Source: Chrysomallon squamiferum (taxonomy: Eukaryota > Mollusca > Gastropoda > Neomphalida > Peltospiridae). Taken from it: DNA of 64,000 bases. A program made the translations under genes and the position numbers. Under the pieces are notes generated by a model. The model saw only the letters and a list, made by a program, of their open reading frames with translations. It was not told the DNA's origin and did no database searches. The stretch covers positions 7,798,265-7,862,264 of the forward strand of contig CM022666.1 of assembly GCA_012295275.1 (NCBI GenBank), written 5' to 3'. Below are positions 50,061 through 62,102 of the stretch, in pieces. Position 1 is the first letter of the stretch. Each line of letters opens with the position of its first letter.

Positions 50061-51017
50061 AGGTGCAGTGAGCTGTGATTTTATTACTGTCTGTCTATTA
50101 AACTCGTTATACACAATACACAATGCACTGTGGCATACATTCAGACACTCCCTCAGTTTATGTACAAGAAACATTCTGTGTCAGAATTTCTGATTTCCTA
50201 TACCAGGAGTTCTAAATTTAAAATTTTTCAGTGCCCCATTTTTGAGGCTGGGAACCCTAGATTTAACTTTATACAGAAGAATGATGAATTATGAATTATA
50301 TATATGGGCATTTATACTTTATAAATATCTGCCTTTTACCAATGCCCTGGCGTTTTATACCAGAAAATCTGAGAATCAGTGCACCATGGAATTCTGCAGT
50401 ATCACAAAGATACAAGAATATTAATTATTTAATTAAATAAAAATAAAATAATAATAATAATAAATCAGTGAACTGCTATGTAACTATGGATCTGTATAAA
50501 CAGGAACTAGTATTAATAATTTTTATTTTTAAAAAAACCTATAGAACTGGTGCATAAATATGGATCTCTGTAAACAGGAGATAATATTAACTGTTAATTA
50601 AATGAGGACTGGCACCATACATAAGAGCTAATTTTTATTGTTTATTTAAAAAAGATAAATCTACATATTGGTACCCACGTAGGGATCCACTCAAATATGG
50701 TATTTACATGTATCAGTGAATGTCTGACAACACTGATTCCCTGCAATCTGAATTACTGGCTTGGTATGACTCACAGAGGACTGGAAGACTTGTCACAGGA
50801 TGGCTTCAGTTTATTACACTGTAAAACTGCTTCACAGCATGAGTCACTTGTTAATCATAGATTTTAACATGAATATTTAAAATTTCGGGGGAGGGGGGGA
50901 CAGTTTTTGGTGGAGGTTGTGTTTAAATGTCAGCTGTGTATTTATGTATGACAGAGGGCAAAGATGGAGTGGATAAAATATAATAATTGTGAGTATGTAA
51001 CAAGAAAAGGAAAACAG

Positions 51018-51115
51018 ACAGACAGACAGACAGATAGAGATAGAGATGAAATATTAAATATAATAATGTATGGAGAGAGAGAGAGAGAGAGACACACACA
51101 CACACACACACACAG
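51018..51115. repeat. (CAGA)n, (GA)n and (CA)n short tracts
   Basis: Four to five CAGA units, then after about 40 bp GA running directly into CA. Confidence 0.93.
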
Positions 51116-52219
51116 ACCAGTCCATAATATAAAAAATTATATCTACACCAACATCTTGCATCTTTTATTATTATAAACTAAGTCTTTTTTTATAAATAAT
51201 TTTAAAAAGATAAATTTGTAACATTTCAAATTTATCTGGTCCACAGTGAACACAAAAAAAAAAATAATAATAAAATAAACAAATAAATAAATAAGTAAGT
51301 AAATGAATAATTAAATAAGCAACAAAATTAATTTTAAAAAATCTTTAAAAAACCCCGATATTACAGAAGTATTATATACTAATAAAAGACAAAGTAATAA
51401 AATCAAAAGACTTCATTGTCAAAAGGTTCATTAGTAATATAGATACCAAGTCCAGAAATTAAAAAAAAGAATGAAACATGCTTCATTATTATTAGTATTA
51501 TATACAAACCCAGACTAAAACAAAAAACCCACCAAAAAAAAAAAAAAAAAAAAAAAAATTAAAATTAGTCTTAAAGGTGCATTATTATTATATATCAAGT
51601 ACAGAACAAAAATTAAAAAAATAAAATAAAATATATTTCACTGTTAATGGTACATTTGTATTAATTACCAAGTTCCCAAAGAAAGAAAAAAAGAAAAAAC
51701 AGAAAAGAAAATTGTCTATTAAAGGGACATGCACATGAAATGTTTACTGCTCTGTTATTAACAGGTCAGAGGAGACAGAAAGTCATTTCTTTGTTCTCAT
51801 TGTTCACTCACTGCAAGTGATGCATTCTATAAAATCTCTGGGGATACTTTTTTAATTCTCTTTCACCCCCCCCCAGTGTGCATTTGGGTCCTGCAGTTAA
51901 AAGTCCACCACGTTATAATAGTTTTTCAGACTGATAGGTACCAATACCACTATTTTTTTTTTAATCTCAGAAAGAAATAAACCCAAAAAACAACAAAGCA
52001 TGTTAAAAACAGACTTAACTAAGAGTATTTCCTTTGAGACCTGTCTTGTCAGGTTTGAGTTGACTCAAAGCTGTGAAAGTACTCATTAGATTTGAGCCTG
52101 ACTGGAGGCTTGTTAAATTATTCAGCATCTGTGGCTTGAAAAAGAAGATTTGTCTTAGTGATAGTGAAAGATTCTCTGTTTGAAGTCAGGATTGTAATTA
52201 ATAAATGTGTTAAGTTGTG

Positions 52220-52221
<2 letters not shown>

Positions 52222-52268
<47 letters not shown>

Positions 52269-52290
52269 TGTGTTTGTGTGTGTGGGTGGG
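52222..52290. repeat. (TG)n microsatellite
   Basis: About 50 bp of TG with later T insertions. Confidence 0.95.
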
Positions 52291-52426
52291 TGATTATATT
52301 TGATTACATCATTTTATTTGAATCTGTGTAGGAAACAGACTGTTTATGTATGTGTATTCGTGTGTATCTGTTTGCTTCTGTTTTCTACTACTGTTATTGT
52401 AATTATCATCATTATCATTAGCATAA

Positions 52427-52460
<34 letters not shown>

Positions 52461-52693
52461 CATCACTGTTACTATTATTACTACCTTTATTACTATTATT
52501 ATTATTATTATTATTATTTATTTATTATGATTATTGTTGTTGTTGTTGTTGGTGTTGTTGTTATGTTGTTGCATATTTTTGTTTGTTTCTGATTTCATTA
52601 TTTATTTTTCATTTAATTCCATATACTATACACCAAACCAGATATTACTCAAACAAGTAATCTTACAAAAATTTAATTAATTCATTTATTATT

Positions 52694-52724
<31 letters not shown>

Positions 52725-52736
52725 TTTTTTTTCCAG

Positions 52737-52873
52737 GTTCTGATTCTAACACTGACAGAGACATCACATTTGAAAACTCCAACAGGAGCATCGGCATCAT
52801 AGTGACCTCAGGGCCGATGACGTTACTCGTCGTTGTTTTATTCAGTGTAGTTAGGACTTGGATTTTTCATTGA
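52737..52873 (+). CDS. GPC5-like: Glypican, last exon with GPI-anchor signal
   Basis: Two bases complete the split glycine codon, then 44 residues and stop TGA at 52871-52873. The residues are hydrophilic first (SDSNTDRDITFENSNRS), then small residues (TSGP) and a hydrophobic run (MTLLVVVLFSVV) ending in the short tail RTWIFH. This is the layout of a GPI attachment signal, which all glypicans carry; candidate omega sites are the serines or glycine just before the hydrophobic run. An NRS sequon is present. The polar end after the hydrophobic run is a little longer than usual but acceptable. Summed with the four other exons in view, the protein has about 468 residues here against about 550-600 for whole family members. 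Confidence 0.92.
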
Positions 52874-52965
52874 TGATAGAGATTTCACAACAACTAACTA
52901 CACCTTTACAAGCTAATCCATCCATATTTTTCTCTCTTTTTCTTTTTTTTTTTTTTTTTTTGAAA

Positions 52966-52998
<33 letters not shown>

Positions 52999-53028
52999 TT
53001 TATTTTATTTTTTTATTATTGTATACCG

Positions 53029-53042
53029 GTTGCCATGGTAAC
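53029..53042. promoter_or_regulatory. Perfect RFX X-box palindrome
   Basis: GTTGCCATGGTAAC fits GTNRCC-NN-RGYAAC at every defined position and is self-complementary. It lies 156 bp after the glypican stop, surrounded by about 80 bp of higher-GC sequence between ATT tracts. RFX factors bind such sites in animals, for instance upstream of ciliary genes. Confidence 0.5.
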
Positions 53043-53208
53043 GACACGACGTCCTCCTCCGTTTCTACCCGTGGTAGGTTTTTTTTCACGGTCAGTGAAG
53101 CAGAAGAAACATTTTGGTCATTTGTCACACGTAGAATCATTTAATTTGTTTTTTTTAAATTTACACACACACACATAATTAGAGCAAGGGTTTATTTTTG
53201 AAAATAAT

Positions 53209-53240
<32 letters not shown>

Positions 53241-53345
53241 TCTATTACATAAAGATTTTTAACTTATACTTTGAAAGAAAATTTGAAGTTTAAGGGCAAC
53301 AAAAACAGCATTAGAAAAAATTACACTGAGACAAAATAAAAATTA

Positions 53346-53482
53346 ATAATAATAATAATAATAATAAAAAATTAAAACTCTAAGTAATTAAGTAATTGTT
53401 TCAACTTACATTAAAATAATAATAATAATAATAATAATAATCATAATCATAATCATAATAATAATAATAATAATAATAATAA
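53346..53482. repeat. (AAT)n tracts
   Basis: AAT at 53346-53367 and again at 53418-53482 with TCATAA interruptions. Confidence 0.94.
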
Positions 53483-53689
53483 ATTTTTAAAAACAAATTA
53501 AAATAAATTTTAAACATTTATAAAAATAAAAATAATAGAAACCAGCAAAATTTTTATCTCAAAAATCAAATATTAAACATATGGATTCAATTTTGTAAAT
53601 GGTGATTTGAAAACAAAAAATTCTGATGGACTGTTTAATAAACATACTGAATTAAAGGAGATCACATAGAAAATAATTAAGAATCCTGG

Positions 53690-54115
53690 ACTGGTTGGCT
53701 TTGAGGATACTAAAGGATATTTTGACATTAAGGAGTTGTTGAAGACATTAGGGATTGAAAATTATGGATGTGTTGGAATTAAGGAGTTTAGAATCCTATT
53801 TTCAGGATTAGATGTTTAAAACATCTGCAGACTTATAATGGTTGCAGATGTAAGGATAAGAATATCAGCTGGATGCAAGGATGCAGTGCTTGTGGATTAT
53901 AGAAAATGCTGGAACAGAAGCTCAAAGGAAAGTTAACAAATTTAAGGAATATTGTGAAAATCTGAATTTAAGGATTGAAAGAAAAGCTGGATTTGCAGAG
54001 AAGAAAAGCTGAATTTAAGGATTATAGAAATGGTGAATGTAAAGATTATTAAAAAAATGGAAGGATTTGCAGGAAAGCTGAATTGAAGGAATAGAACAGC
54101 ACTGGTTTTAAAGGA
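53690..54115. repeat. Degenerate repeats of an AAGCTGAATTTAAGGATT phrase
   Basis: AAGGATTGAAAGAAAAGCTG, AAAAGCTGAATTTAAGGATT, GGTGAATGTAAAGATTATT and AAAGCTGAATTGAAGGAAT follow at about 25-35-bp spacing; looser copies extend back to 53690. Confidence 0.65.
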
Positions 54116-55529
54116 TATCACTGAATGGTTTGGTATGGAAAAACAAACACTTCTGTTGTGTACAAAATGTGATACAGACTAAAACGAAAACAAGATTTCA
54201 GTAAGTTTACTGAAAAATGATTGGTATACAGCCAAACAAGATTTACAAATCATTTAGACTGAAACAAAATAATAATAAACATTAATCTGAATGTCTTTGA
54301 TGACTGAATGCATTTTGAATCCAAATTATTTTTTGTTATTGAATTTATTCAGCTTGCTTCATTATTTGTTTTATTTATTTTTAATTATTTTATTTACTAT
54401 TATCACTATTTTGTTTTTATTTTATTTTATAATTTGTGTTTTTTTTTCAGTTATTTTCTGCTTATTAACCTTAGAGTTGCTAATAACTAAGTCTTATAAG
54501 CATTTTTATTCAAAGATATTACCACTTTTCTCTTTTCTCTTTGTATATAGTTTATAATTTTGTTTTCTGGTGTATTATTATTATTTTAAAAATATGTATC
54601 AAGCAAGTTTAACTTTGTCTTGCTTCAGCTATCAATTATATTTTATCTGAAGAATTAAAAAAAACCTTCAGGTATTGTTTTATACACTTGTATGAACATA
54701 CACTTGTACAAAGATGCAGAACTCTACTGATTAAACATGGTCACATAGATTTTAATACAATGCAAATTTTCTGTTTCATTTTTGTGCTTTTTAGGCATTT
54801 ATGTTAGTAAAAAGCTTGTTATTTTACTTATTTTTAATATATATTGTTAATGAAAATTATGTTAATTTTGTTTTGTTTTTTAATTAAAAAAATTAAATAC
54901 GTACTTGATATATTATTCTAATTTTATTTAATTTTTAAAATTATTATTGTTATTATTGTTATTATTATTTATTTTGTTTTATTATTTTTTTTTAAACTTT
55001 ATAAAAAACTTTTTTTTTTTTTTTTTTTTTTCAGTTTTGTAAAAATCTTCATATTACTATTATTTTTGCATGCTGCAATTGCTTGGCTATATGTATAAAA
55101 TTTTATTTTTAAAAAATAATAGTAATAATATTTACTTAATGAATTATATGAAAGTATAAAACTGGATACCAAATACCTCGTGTTTAGATGACTTTTAACT
55201 ATTTTGATAAGCCTTTTTCTTTAAATTTATATTTTCATTTATAGGCATAAATAAATATATAATTTGGTAAAATGAAAAAAATGTGTGTTTTTTTTTTATA
55301 CAATAAATTTTTAAATTTTAAAACAGAAATCTTGATAAAACATGATTTTAACAAACCACTAGACAACAGAAAAATCAAAACTTTTACTGTAGCTCATTTC
55401 TTAATTTTATTTAATTAAAATATATATTTAGTTATTTATATATTTCACTGCCTTTTAATGGCAGCCATAATGACAACCTGTGTTATTCCCACCTTTATTA
55501 GACTGATTAATAAATCATTATATAAAATT

Positions 55530-55557
55530 ATTATTATCATTATTATTATTATTATTA

Positions 55558-55613
<56 letters not shown>

Positions 55614-55614
55614 T
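55530..55614. repeat. (ATT)n microsatellite
   Basis: ATT with a few ATC interruptions, about 85 bp. Confidence 0.96.
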
Positions 55615-55855
55615 TAATTAAATAATTTAAATTGTGGAACTTAACAAAGGGAAACAACTCTCAGTGGCTGATTTACATCTGATTACATTTAAGTCCCTTG
55701 ATATAGGGAAGCATTTAGTGTCTCCTTTTAATAAATCTGAAAATAAAGTGTCCTTTTCAGAGTGAAAGTGTCCTTTTTGTATCTGAAATTTTTAATACAA
55801 AACTGAAGTAAAAACTTCTTAAAAAAAAATAATCCTTTACCTCATTTCAAGATAT

Positions 55856-55886
<31 letters not shown>

Positions 55887-56336
55887 GCAAATAGAAGTTC
55901 ATTTGTTTTTGTAATTTACTTTTTTCTCAACATCAAAACATTTAGCCATTTGTCAACCTACAGCTGTTGTCACTATTGTGATTATTTAGTCACTGTTGTG
56001 ATAGTTTTGTCACTATTGTGATTTTCCAGCACAGTTATTATGGCTGTCCAAAGTGTCACAATTAATGATTGTTTTTTACAAAGAATATATTACATTTATT
56101 TTTAATGTATCTTTTTTCTTTCCACGAAATTTTGTTTTTTAATTATTAATTTTTTTTTAAATTACACATTTTATTTAATCTTCCAGCAATATTTTTTTAA
56201 AGCCTGTTTTTTTAAGAGTATTTTAGAATGACTAATCCATTTTGTTAACATCTACTACTTAATATAAAAATAAAAAAACCCGTAGTAAACAATATATATT
56301 GTGAGACCTATATAATGTCCTACATATTTTCATAAT

Positions 56337-56367
<31 letters not shown>

Positions 56368-56524
56368 TCATTTTTCAGACATTTTCCATTTTCATTTATC
56401 ATAATTTATGATTAGGAATAATAAATACAGAAGACATACTTACACCAAAACCAAGAAAAAAATTTAAAAATGTATTTATTTTACCTTTTGGTGAAATCAA
56501 ATTAATAATAAATTTAATTAAAAA

Positions 56525-56564
<40 letters not shown>

Positions 56565-57027
56565 AAATAAGTAATACTGTATTTTAGTATAAAATTTATA
56601 ATGGATTTTTATTTACAAACAGTACCAGACTTTTGCTTTCTCTTTTAATCATTGCATTTTAATTATATACAGTTATTTATTATGGTCAATATTATATTTT
56701 TAATATGAAAAACACTGTATTTTAATATTAAAAGGAATGAAATTTGGAGGATTTGTATTTATTTATCTTTATTTTCATTTTTATTGTTTTTCTATAATAA
56801 TTTACAGTGAATTTTAATTTCAGAGCAGTAGTTGATTTTATGTTTTAAACACTAAAAAGCTTTTTATTATTACTTGTATTACAGAGTCTGAAAGCAAATG
56901 AAAATAATATGAGAGTTTTCTGTCTGTTGCCAGGGGTAACTGCATCTTAACTTAAAGGGGAGGGGTGCAGGGCAATGTAGGGAATATATTTGTTACTGGT
57001 TTATTATTATTATATTTTTTTTTTTAG

Positions 57028-57255
57028 ATATTACTAATTGTAGACTGCTGCATTCAAATCAAGGACCATTGTAAAATTTACAAGTGCTATGAAAATAAAC
57101 ATGGCCAGAATATTTTGTCACTGTTTTGTGCAGCATGTTATCCTCTTCTTTTTTTTTCTGTTGATTTCCATGAAATTTTTAATCATTAATATATTGTGTA
57201 TTTGTAAAGTGTTGTTTGTGTACAAGAAAGAAGGTCAGACAACCATTTTTTTTTT
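57028..57255 (+). other. Terminal-exon-like duplicate, copy 1
   Basis: A T-run ending in TTTTTAG (57016-57027) precedes a short frame that ends in CRLLHSNQGPL and TAA. AATAAA follows at 57094-57099 and a GT-rich stretch (TTTTGTCACTGTTTTGTG) 15-30 bases later. The region from 57053 to 57144 is identical to 60867-60958. A second frame (IVDCC, then KDHCKIYKCYENKHGQN) is also open across both copies. Whether this is an exon, a processed-gene fragment or part of a mobile element is unknown. Confidence 0.45.
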
Positions 57256-58321
57256 TCAACCACTAGAGCAAAATTTTGAATTCACCAGAAGTTTTCAGTG
57301 GTCTTTTCAATAAGGAATGTTACAGTAATTTATTATTATTATTATTAATAAAATTAATTAAAGATTTAATTATTTAATTTATCAAAAATCCAAGCTTGAA
57401 AGTAAAGTTTCAGTTATGTGAACTGACATAAAAAAAATGATAATAATAATAATTTTAAAATTAAAGTTTATTTTGATATTTTATGGTCTGGATATTATAA
57501 AGTTTTAGAAACTTTATTTTATTTATTTTAAAAAGTAAGAATTTTGGAAATAATACTAAAGAACTTATTGTATTTTTGAAGCTTGTCTTTCTAAACTAAA
57601 TGCAAAATCATTGTTTGCATCTAGGGTATAAAAAAATATATATATACATATTATTAAAATAAAAGAAAAAATAATTCAACTATTATTGAAGGAAAGTAAC
57701 TCTTGATACTGAAAGCAATTTAAGTTATTTCCCTTGAATTTCTCCAATAATAAATATATTGTTACTTTTTCTGATAAAAATTTTAAGCTCTCTTTAATTC
57801 AAAAAAATTTAAATCATTGTTTTAGAAAATACTGAGCAAGAATTAAAAAATGTTTACCCTTTTTAAGTATTTATTTAGAGTTATAAAGTAATATTTATGT
57901 AAATTTAATGGTTAATTTGAGAACACACTAAGATTTTACGTCATAGTAAATATAACCAGAATGAATTTACTAAATTTCAGCTACATTTTTTGTTTTTGAT
58001 AATTTAACATGTATGTTTGCATTTCTCACTTTCTTTGTTCAAATGTGAACATATTTCAAGTATTCCATGTGATTTATTTTCATCCTGTTCTGAGAAAAAA
58101 AAGGAAAAAATAAAAAAAGGTTGTCTGACCTTTTCATTTATTTTGTCTGGTGTTAAAATTTATTTGTGATATTTTTTCTCATTTCATAATTAATTTGTTG
58201 TCATGGAGATCATCAGTATCGTTGTCTTGTTCATTTCTTTTAGTGTACAACACTAATATTTCTTTTATTTCTTTTTTAATGTAAAAATAGTAAATTATTC
58301 TTAATAATGCTCTGAAGTTCT

Positions 58322-58339
58322 TTATTATTATTATTATTA

Positions 58340-58374
<35 letters not shown>
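58322..58374. repeat. (ATT)n microsatellite
   Basis: A clean ATT tract with one TTTATT slip. Confidence 0.95.
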
Positions 58375-58375
<1 letters not shown>

Positions 58376-59094
58376 CAAAGCTGTTTCCAATGAATTTTTT
58401 TGAAACCTTTTATGTTTATTTTCAAAATACAATAAATAATTTGGGCAGTTTATTACTAATTTTATATATAATTTTTGTTTTGCCTTTCCAAAAACAGATG
58501 CAAATTTATATTATAACTATTTCGATAGGCGTTTAAATATTTTATAATTCTTCAAAAACATTCTAAATGTGTTCAGTTATATATATTTTCCTGTCTGTTG
58601 TCACTTTTGAATATATTATATCTTCAGTGTCTCCACCTATAATCTATCAGTATGTCTGTCTGTCTGTCTGTCTTGCATTTTAATATTCTACAAGTAGCTA
58701 AACTAGACACAATGTTACTGTGTATTAAATTCTTGTTTAATCTAAATGTAATGTTGTAATGTAAATAGGTATAAATATATCTGTAAATACTATATGCTTC
58801 TGAAGCAGTTATTTCCCTTGCTTTGTGCTCTTCGACTTTGTATTGGAACTCCATGATGCAGAGATTGTTTGTTTTTTTTAATGGGAAAGGAAAAGATAAT
58901 GTTACTGTACATTGCACGAATATGACTCTTTTTATATTATTATTATTTTTATTTTTATTTATTTTATATATATATATATAGTAGAGTCTTAAATAGTTTT
59001 TGGGGAGATATTTTATTTCAAATTTCAAGAAAATTTCACAACAGCAACAACAGTTGTTTATTTTGTCAACAGCACAAAACTTGTCTGAGATGGA

Positions 59095-59108
59095 GTAACC
59101 ATAGCAAC
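59095..59108. promoter_or_regulatory. Perfect RFX X-box match
   Basis: GTAACCATAGCAAC fits GTNRCC-NN-RGYAAC at every defined position. It is in the intergenic region between the convergent glypican and MCM7 genes. Confidence 0.45.
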
Positions 59109-59149
59109 AGATTAACAATTTAAATTTGATTTTTCTCATTCACCTTGTA

Positions 59150-59370
59150 AAAATGACCTTACCTGTATAAATATTTACTTACCTGTCTAAATGTTCATTT
59201 ACCTGTAAAAATGTCACTTATCTGTTTGAATGTTTACTAAACCAGGTATTCACTCACTTGTATTCATAGAATTAACCTGTCTAAATATGTATCTGCTACC
59301 TTGAAATGTTCACCTACATGTACAAATGTTTTATTTACCTTTCTGAATGTTAACTTACCTTTATGTCATC
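59150..59370. repeat. Degenerate repeat, about 22-25-bp unit
   Basis: Phrases of the type TTTACTTACCTGTCTAAATG recur about nine times with drift. Confidence 0.75.
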
Positions 59371-59509
59371 TGTTATGTTCATCATTTTTGTCCTGTTTAT
59401 TTGTTTGTTTGTTTCAAAGAAAACATTTTTTATTATTTTTTTTAAATGTTTTATTTAATGCTGTACAAAATTACTGCTTCTAAATATGAGTTTAATTTTA
59501 AAAATTTTA

Positions 59510-59566
<57 letters not shown>

Positions 59567-59567
59567 T
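59510..59567. repeat. (ATT)n microsatellite
   Basis: A pure ATT tract of about 57 bp. Confidence 0.96.
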
Positions 59568-59776
59568 TGGTGTATGTTTTAGTCTCTGTGTGTTATAACA
59601 TGTATATCTTATTTGTACAAAATCTTGTTTCAATGATATATGCAGTTTTATTTAACCAATTACGTCTTTAAAAAACAAAAAAAGTTGAAAATACATGTAC
59701 CATTCATCATTAAACTTGAAATAGATAACAAAAATGAATTGTTGTTTGTTGTTATTTTATTTGTTTTTGTTTTGTT

Positions 59777-59800
59777 TTATTCATTTATTTATTTATTCAT

Positions 59801-59835
<35 letters not shown>

Positions 59836-59870
59836 TTTTATTTTATTTTATTTTATTTTATTTTATTTTC
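59777..59870. repeat. (TTTA)n then (TTTTA)n
   Basis: About 14 TTTA units followed by TTTTA units. Confidence 0.95.
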
Positions 59871-60119
59871 ATCATTTCATTTCATTTTATTTATTATTCT
59901 GGTTCAGGCTGTACTGCTTAATTCATAATTAGGAAAGTTATTAGTTGCGAAAGTAGTAACAAATTTTGGGTTTGAGGGAGGGAAAAAAAAAGTTAAAAAA
60001 TAGGCCATAGATGCCACTAGTCTGTATATCTGTATATGTATCCAAAGAAGGCCAACCCTATTTAGAAAGAATATATAAAATTCACAAGATGGCTGAAACA
60101 CTTGCACTGAAATAGATTA

Positions 60120-60540
60120 TTATTCCAAACAGGTTGTATCTCCTAGGTAAACAGAGTAATGTATAATTTGATGTATATACTGAAATTCATTGATATGCAT
60201 TGTTATCCACAAAGGCTGTATCTCACTGGTAGACATCAAGCATGTATTGATGTATATACTGAAACACATTGATGTATATTATTATTCATCGAGACTGTAT
60301 CTCATTGGTAGACCACATCAGGTATTGTTTGATGTATATACTGAAACACATTGATGTATATTATTATTCATCGAGACTGTATCTCACTGGTAGACATCAA
60401 GTAGATATTGACGTATGTACTGAAACACATTTGTGTATATTATTATCCATCGAGACTAGACCACATCAGGTATTGTTTTATGTATATACTGAAACATTAA
60501 CACCGATGTATATTATTATCCAAATAGACTAATTCCAGTT
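60120..60540. repeat. Tandem repeat, about 70-82-bp unit, 5 copies
   Basis: Each copy has TGATGTATATACTGAAACAC, GATGTATATTATTATTCATC and GAGACTGTATCTCACTGGTAG or close variants. Copy length changes by small deletions. Confidence 0.9.
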
Positions 60541-60850
60541 CCACCTGGTACTCAACAACTGTTTATCAGTAGCTATATTTTTTAGTCAGCTGGAAGATTC
60601 ATGTAAAATATCCCTTGCTGTTGATTAAGAAGCATACAGCCAGTAAAAGATTTAATTTAACATTGTTACTAGTAACCAGTTCATATATCTGTTAAATGGT
60701 GAAAAATTCAAGAATATATAATCTTCTAATTCAGAAGCTGTTTTCAGTTGAGAGATCCTTTACTTAATTATTAATAGAGAACATTATAAATCTTTAACAA
60801 CTAATAAAAGTTATAAATAATGTCCAGTGAAGACAGTGAAAGGAAGGTAT

Positions 60851-61065
60851 ATTGTAGACTGTTGCTTTCAAATCAAGGACCATTGTAAAATTTACAAGTG
60901 CTATGAAAATAAACATGGCCAGAATATTTTGTCACTGTTTTGTGCAGCATGTTATCCTTATTTTTCTATTGAGTTCCATGACATTTTTAATAATATATTG
61001 TGTATTTATAGTCTTGTTGATGTAGGTCAAACAACCATTCACATACATTTTTTAGATCATGTTAA
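60851..61065 (+). other. Terminal-exon-like duplicate, copy 2
   Basis: Second copy of the element at 57.0 kb, with the same frame ending SNQGPL-TAA, AATAAA at 60908-60913 and the same GT-rich stretch. No pyrimidine tract precedes it; instead an ATG at 60820 opens a 22-codon frame (MSSEDSERK, then VYCRLLLSNQGPL). The alternative 82-codon frame is open here and rich in Cys and His in its first half. Function unknown. Confidence 0.45.
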
Positions 61066-61529
61066 AAATCTGTAAACATTCCATCATTTATCTGGATAAT
61101 TTTTGCCAGTTTAGGGCAAGATATGTCAGGCCTTGATTTTAAAAATACCAAAATTCAAATCCTAGAATTTCCCAAATGTAAAAATCTCTCATATAATTAA
61201 TAACTAGAGGTTATAATCATGCTTGGAGCTGTTACAGAATAAGTATTGGTTTCACTTGCACTTGAAAATGAATTTGTGTCAATACCTTTTCACTAGCTCA
61301 GTGCAATGTCACATGTAAACAGAATCCAAGATTTTTATTTCCAATAATTAAATTAAAAAATAAGTTAGTTTGAATTTGTTCATTATATGTATGTTTTACT
61401 GTGTCAGTGCATCTGCTCAATCACAGAAAACTGCTAGATTTTATTTAAAAATTTAACTGTCCAGGTATCTCATCAAGGTATAATAAAGACATCAAACAAG
61501 AACAAAGACAAAACAGATTATAAAAATCT

Positions 61530-61535
61530 TTTATT
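61530..61535 (-). terminator. MCM7: Probable MCM7 poly(A) signal
   Basis: Read on the minus strand this is AATAAA, about 570 nt after the MCM7 stop, followed within 15-40 nt by the GT-rich stretch CTGTTTTGTCTTTGTTCTTG. Signal and downstream element together make a likely cleavage site near 61510-61518. Other AATAAA sequences occur in the 3' UTR, so this is the best candidate and not a certainty. Confidence 0.55.
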
Positions 61536-62102
61536 TCAAATTCAACATAATTATATTCAGCTGTACAATGTAACTAATGGAAAACACTGAAATGTTGTTT
61601 GTAATTTCTAATTAACCTTTTGAGTTGTAATGTTGACAAATACTTTTTTATTTATTCTTCAGTTTGAAATATCTATTAACCTTAGCTAATAATATAGCAT
61701 GACAATAACAGGCTGGCAATTCCTTTATTATTAAAATATTTCTTCTTTTTTTTTGTTTTCACTGGAAAAAATCTAAAGCACAAACAGATCATTGATTTAC
61801 AGTCTCATGTGATTTTTTTTGTCACTATTATTTGTTTCCCTAAATAACAATATATTACATAAAGTTAAAATATTCATATCAAAATTAAAATTTCCATTAA
61901 AAATACTTTCTTCTTTTACATTTGTTACTCTTTATCTTGACAAATTAGTCTGAGGTCTGGTCTGCAGAGAATGCTTTTTTTCGTTAGTTTTTTTAAATGC
62001 ATTATTCTTTATTTTGTTGACAAATATTTATGGTCAGGTAAGCTCAGCAGAGTGATTAAAATCTGCATTAGAAATTATTTCTTCTTTTCTTTCTTTCTTC
62101 TT

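Larger units (their letters stand above)
49092..52736 (+). other. GPC5-like: Glypican last intron (3.6 kb)
   Basis: Donor GTAACT at 49092 and acceptor TTTTTTTTCCAG at 52736. It starts with a (TTTTA)n block, continues with decayed tandem repeats at 49540-50060, about 50450-50700 and 51400-51680, short CAGA/GA/CA tracts at 51018-51115, TG at 52222-52275 and ATT/TTTA tracts before the acceptor. No exon is visible. Confidence 0.85.
52874..61511. other. Glypican 3' UTR and convergent intergenic region
   Basis: About 8.6 kb between the glypican stop and the inferred MCM7 poly(A) site. The end of the glypican mRNA cannot be fixed: AATAAA occurs many times by chance in this AT-rich DNA (for example 53637 and 54274). 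Contents include an X-box palindrome, AAT/ATT tracts (53205-53240, 53418-53482, 55530-55614, 56526-56563, 58322-58374, 59510-59567), a TTTA/TTTTA block at 59777-59870, decayed repeats and two terminal-exon-like copies. A 171-codon minus-strand ORF at 58624-59139 looks like chance. Confidence 0.6.

Noticed and set aside
57089-57313. 74-codon plus-strand ORF overlapping copy 1 of the duplicated element
   Set aside because: Its frame is not shared with copy 2 and it runs through poly-T; the other two frames are the ones open in both copies.
58624-59139. 171-codon minus-strand ORF, the longest that is not wholly simple repeat
   Set aside because: Its composition follows AT-rich DNA, it contains poly-Asn and CAG-derived Cys runs, has no recognised motif and starts and ends in microsatellite or AT-rich sequence.
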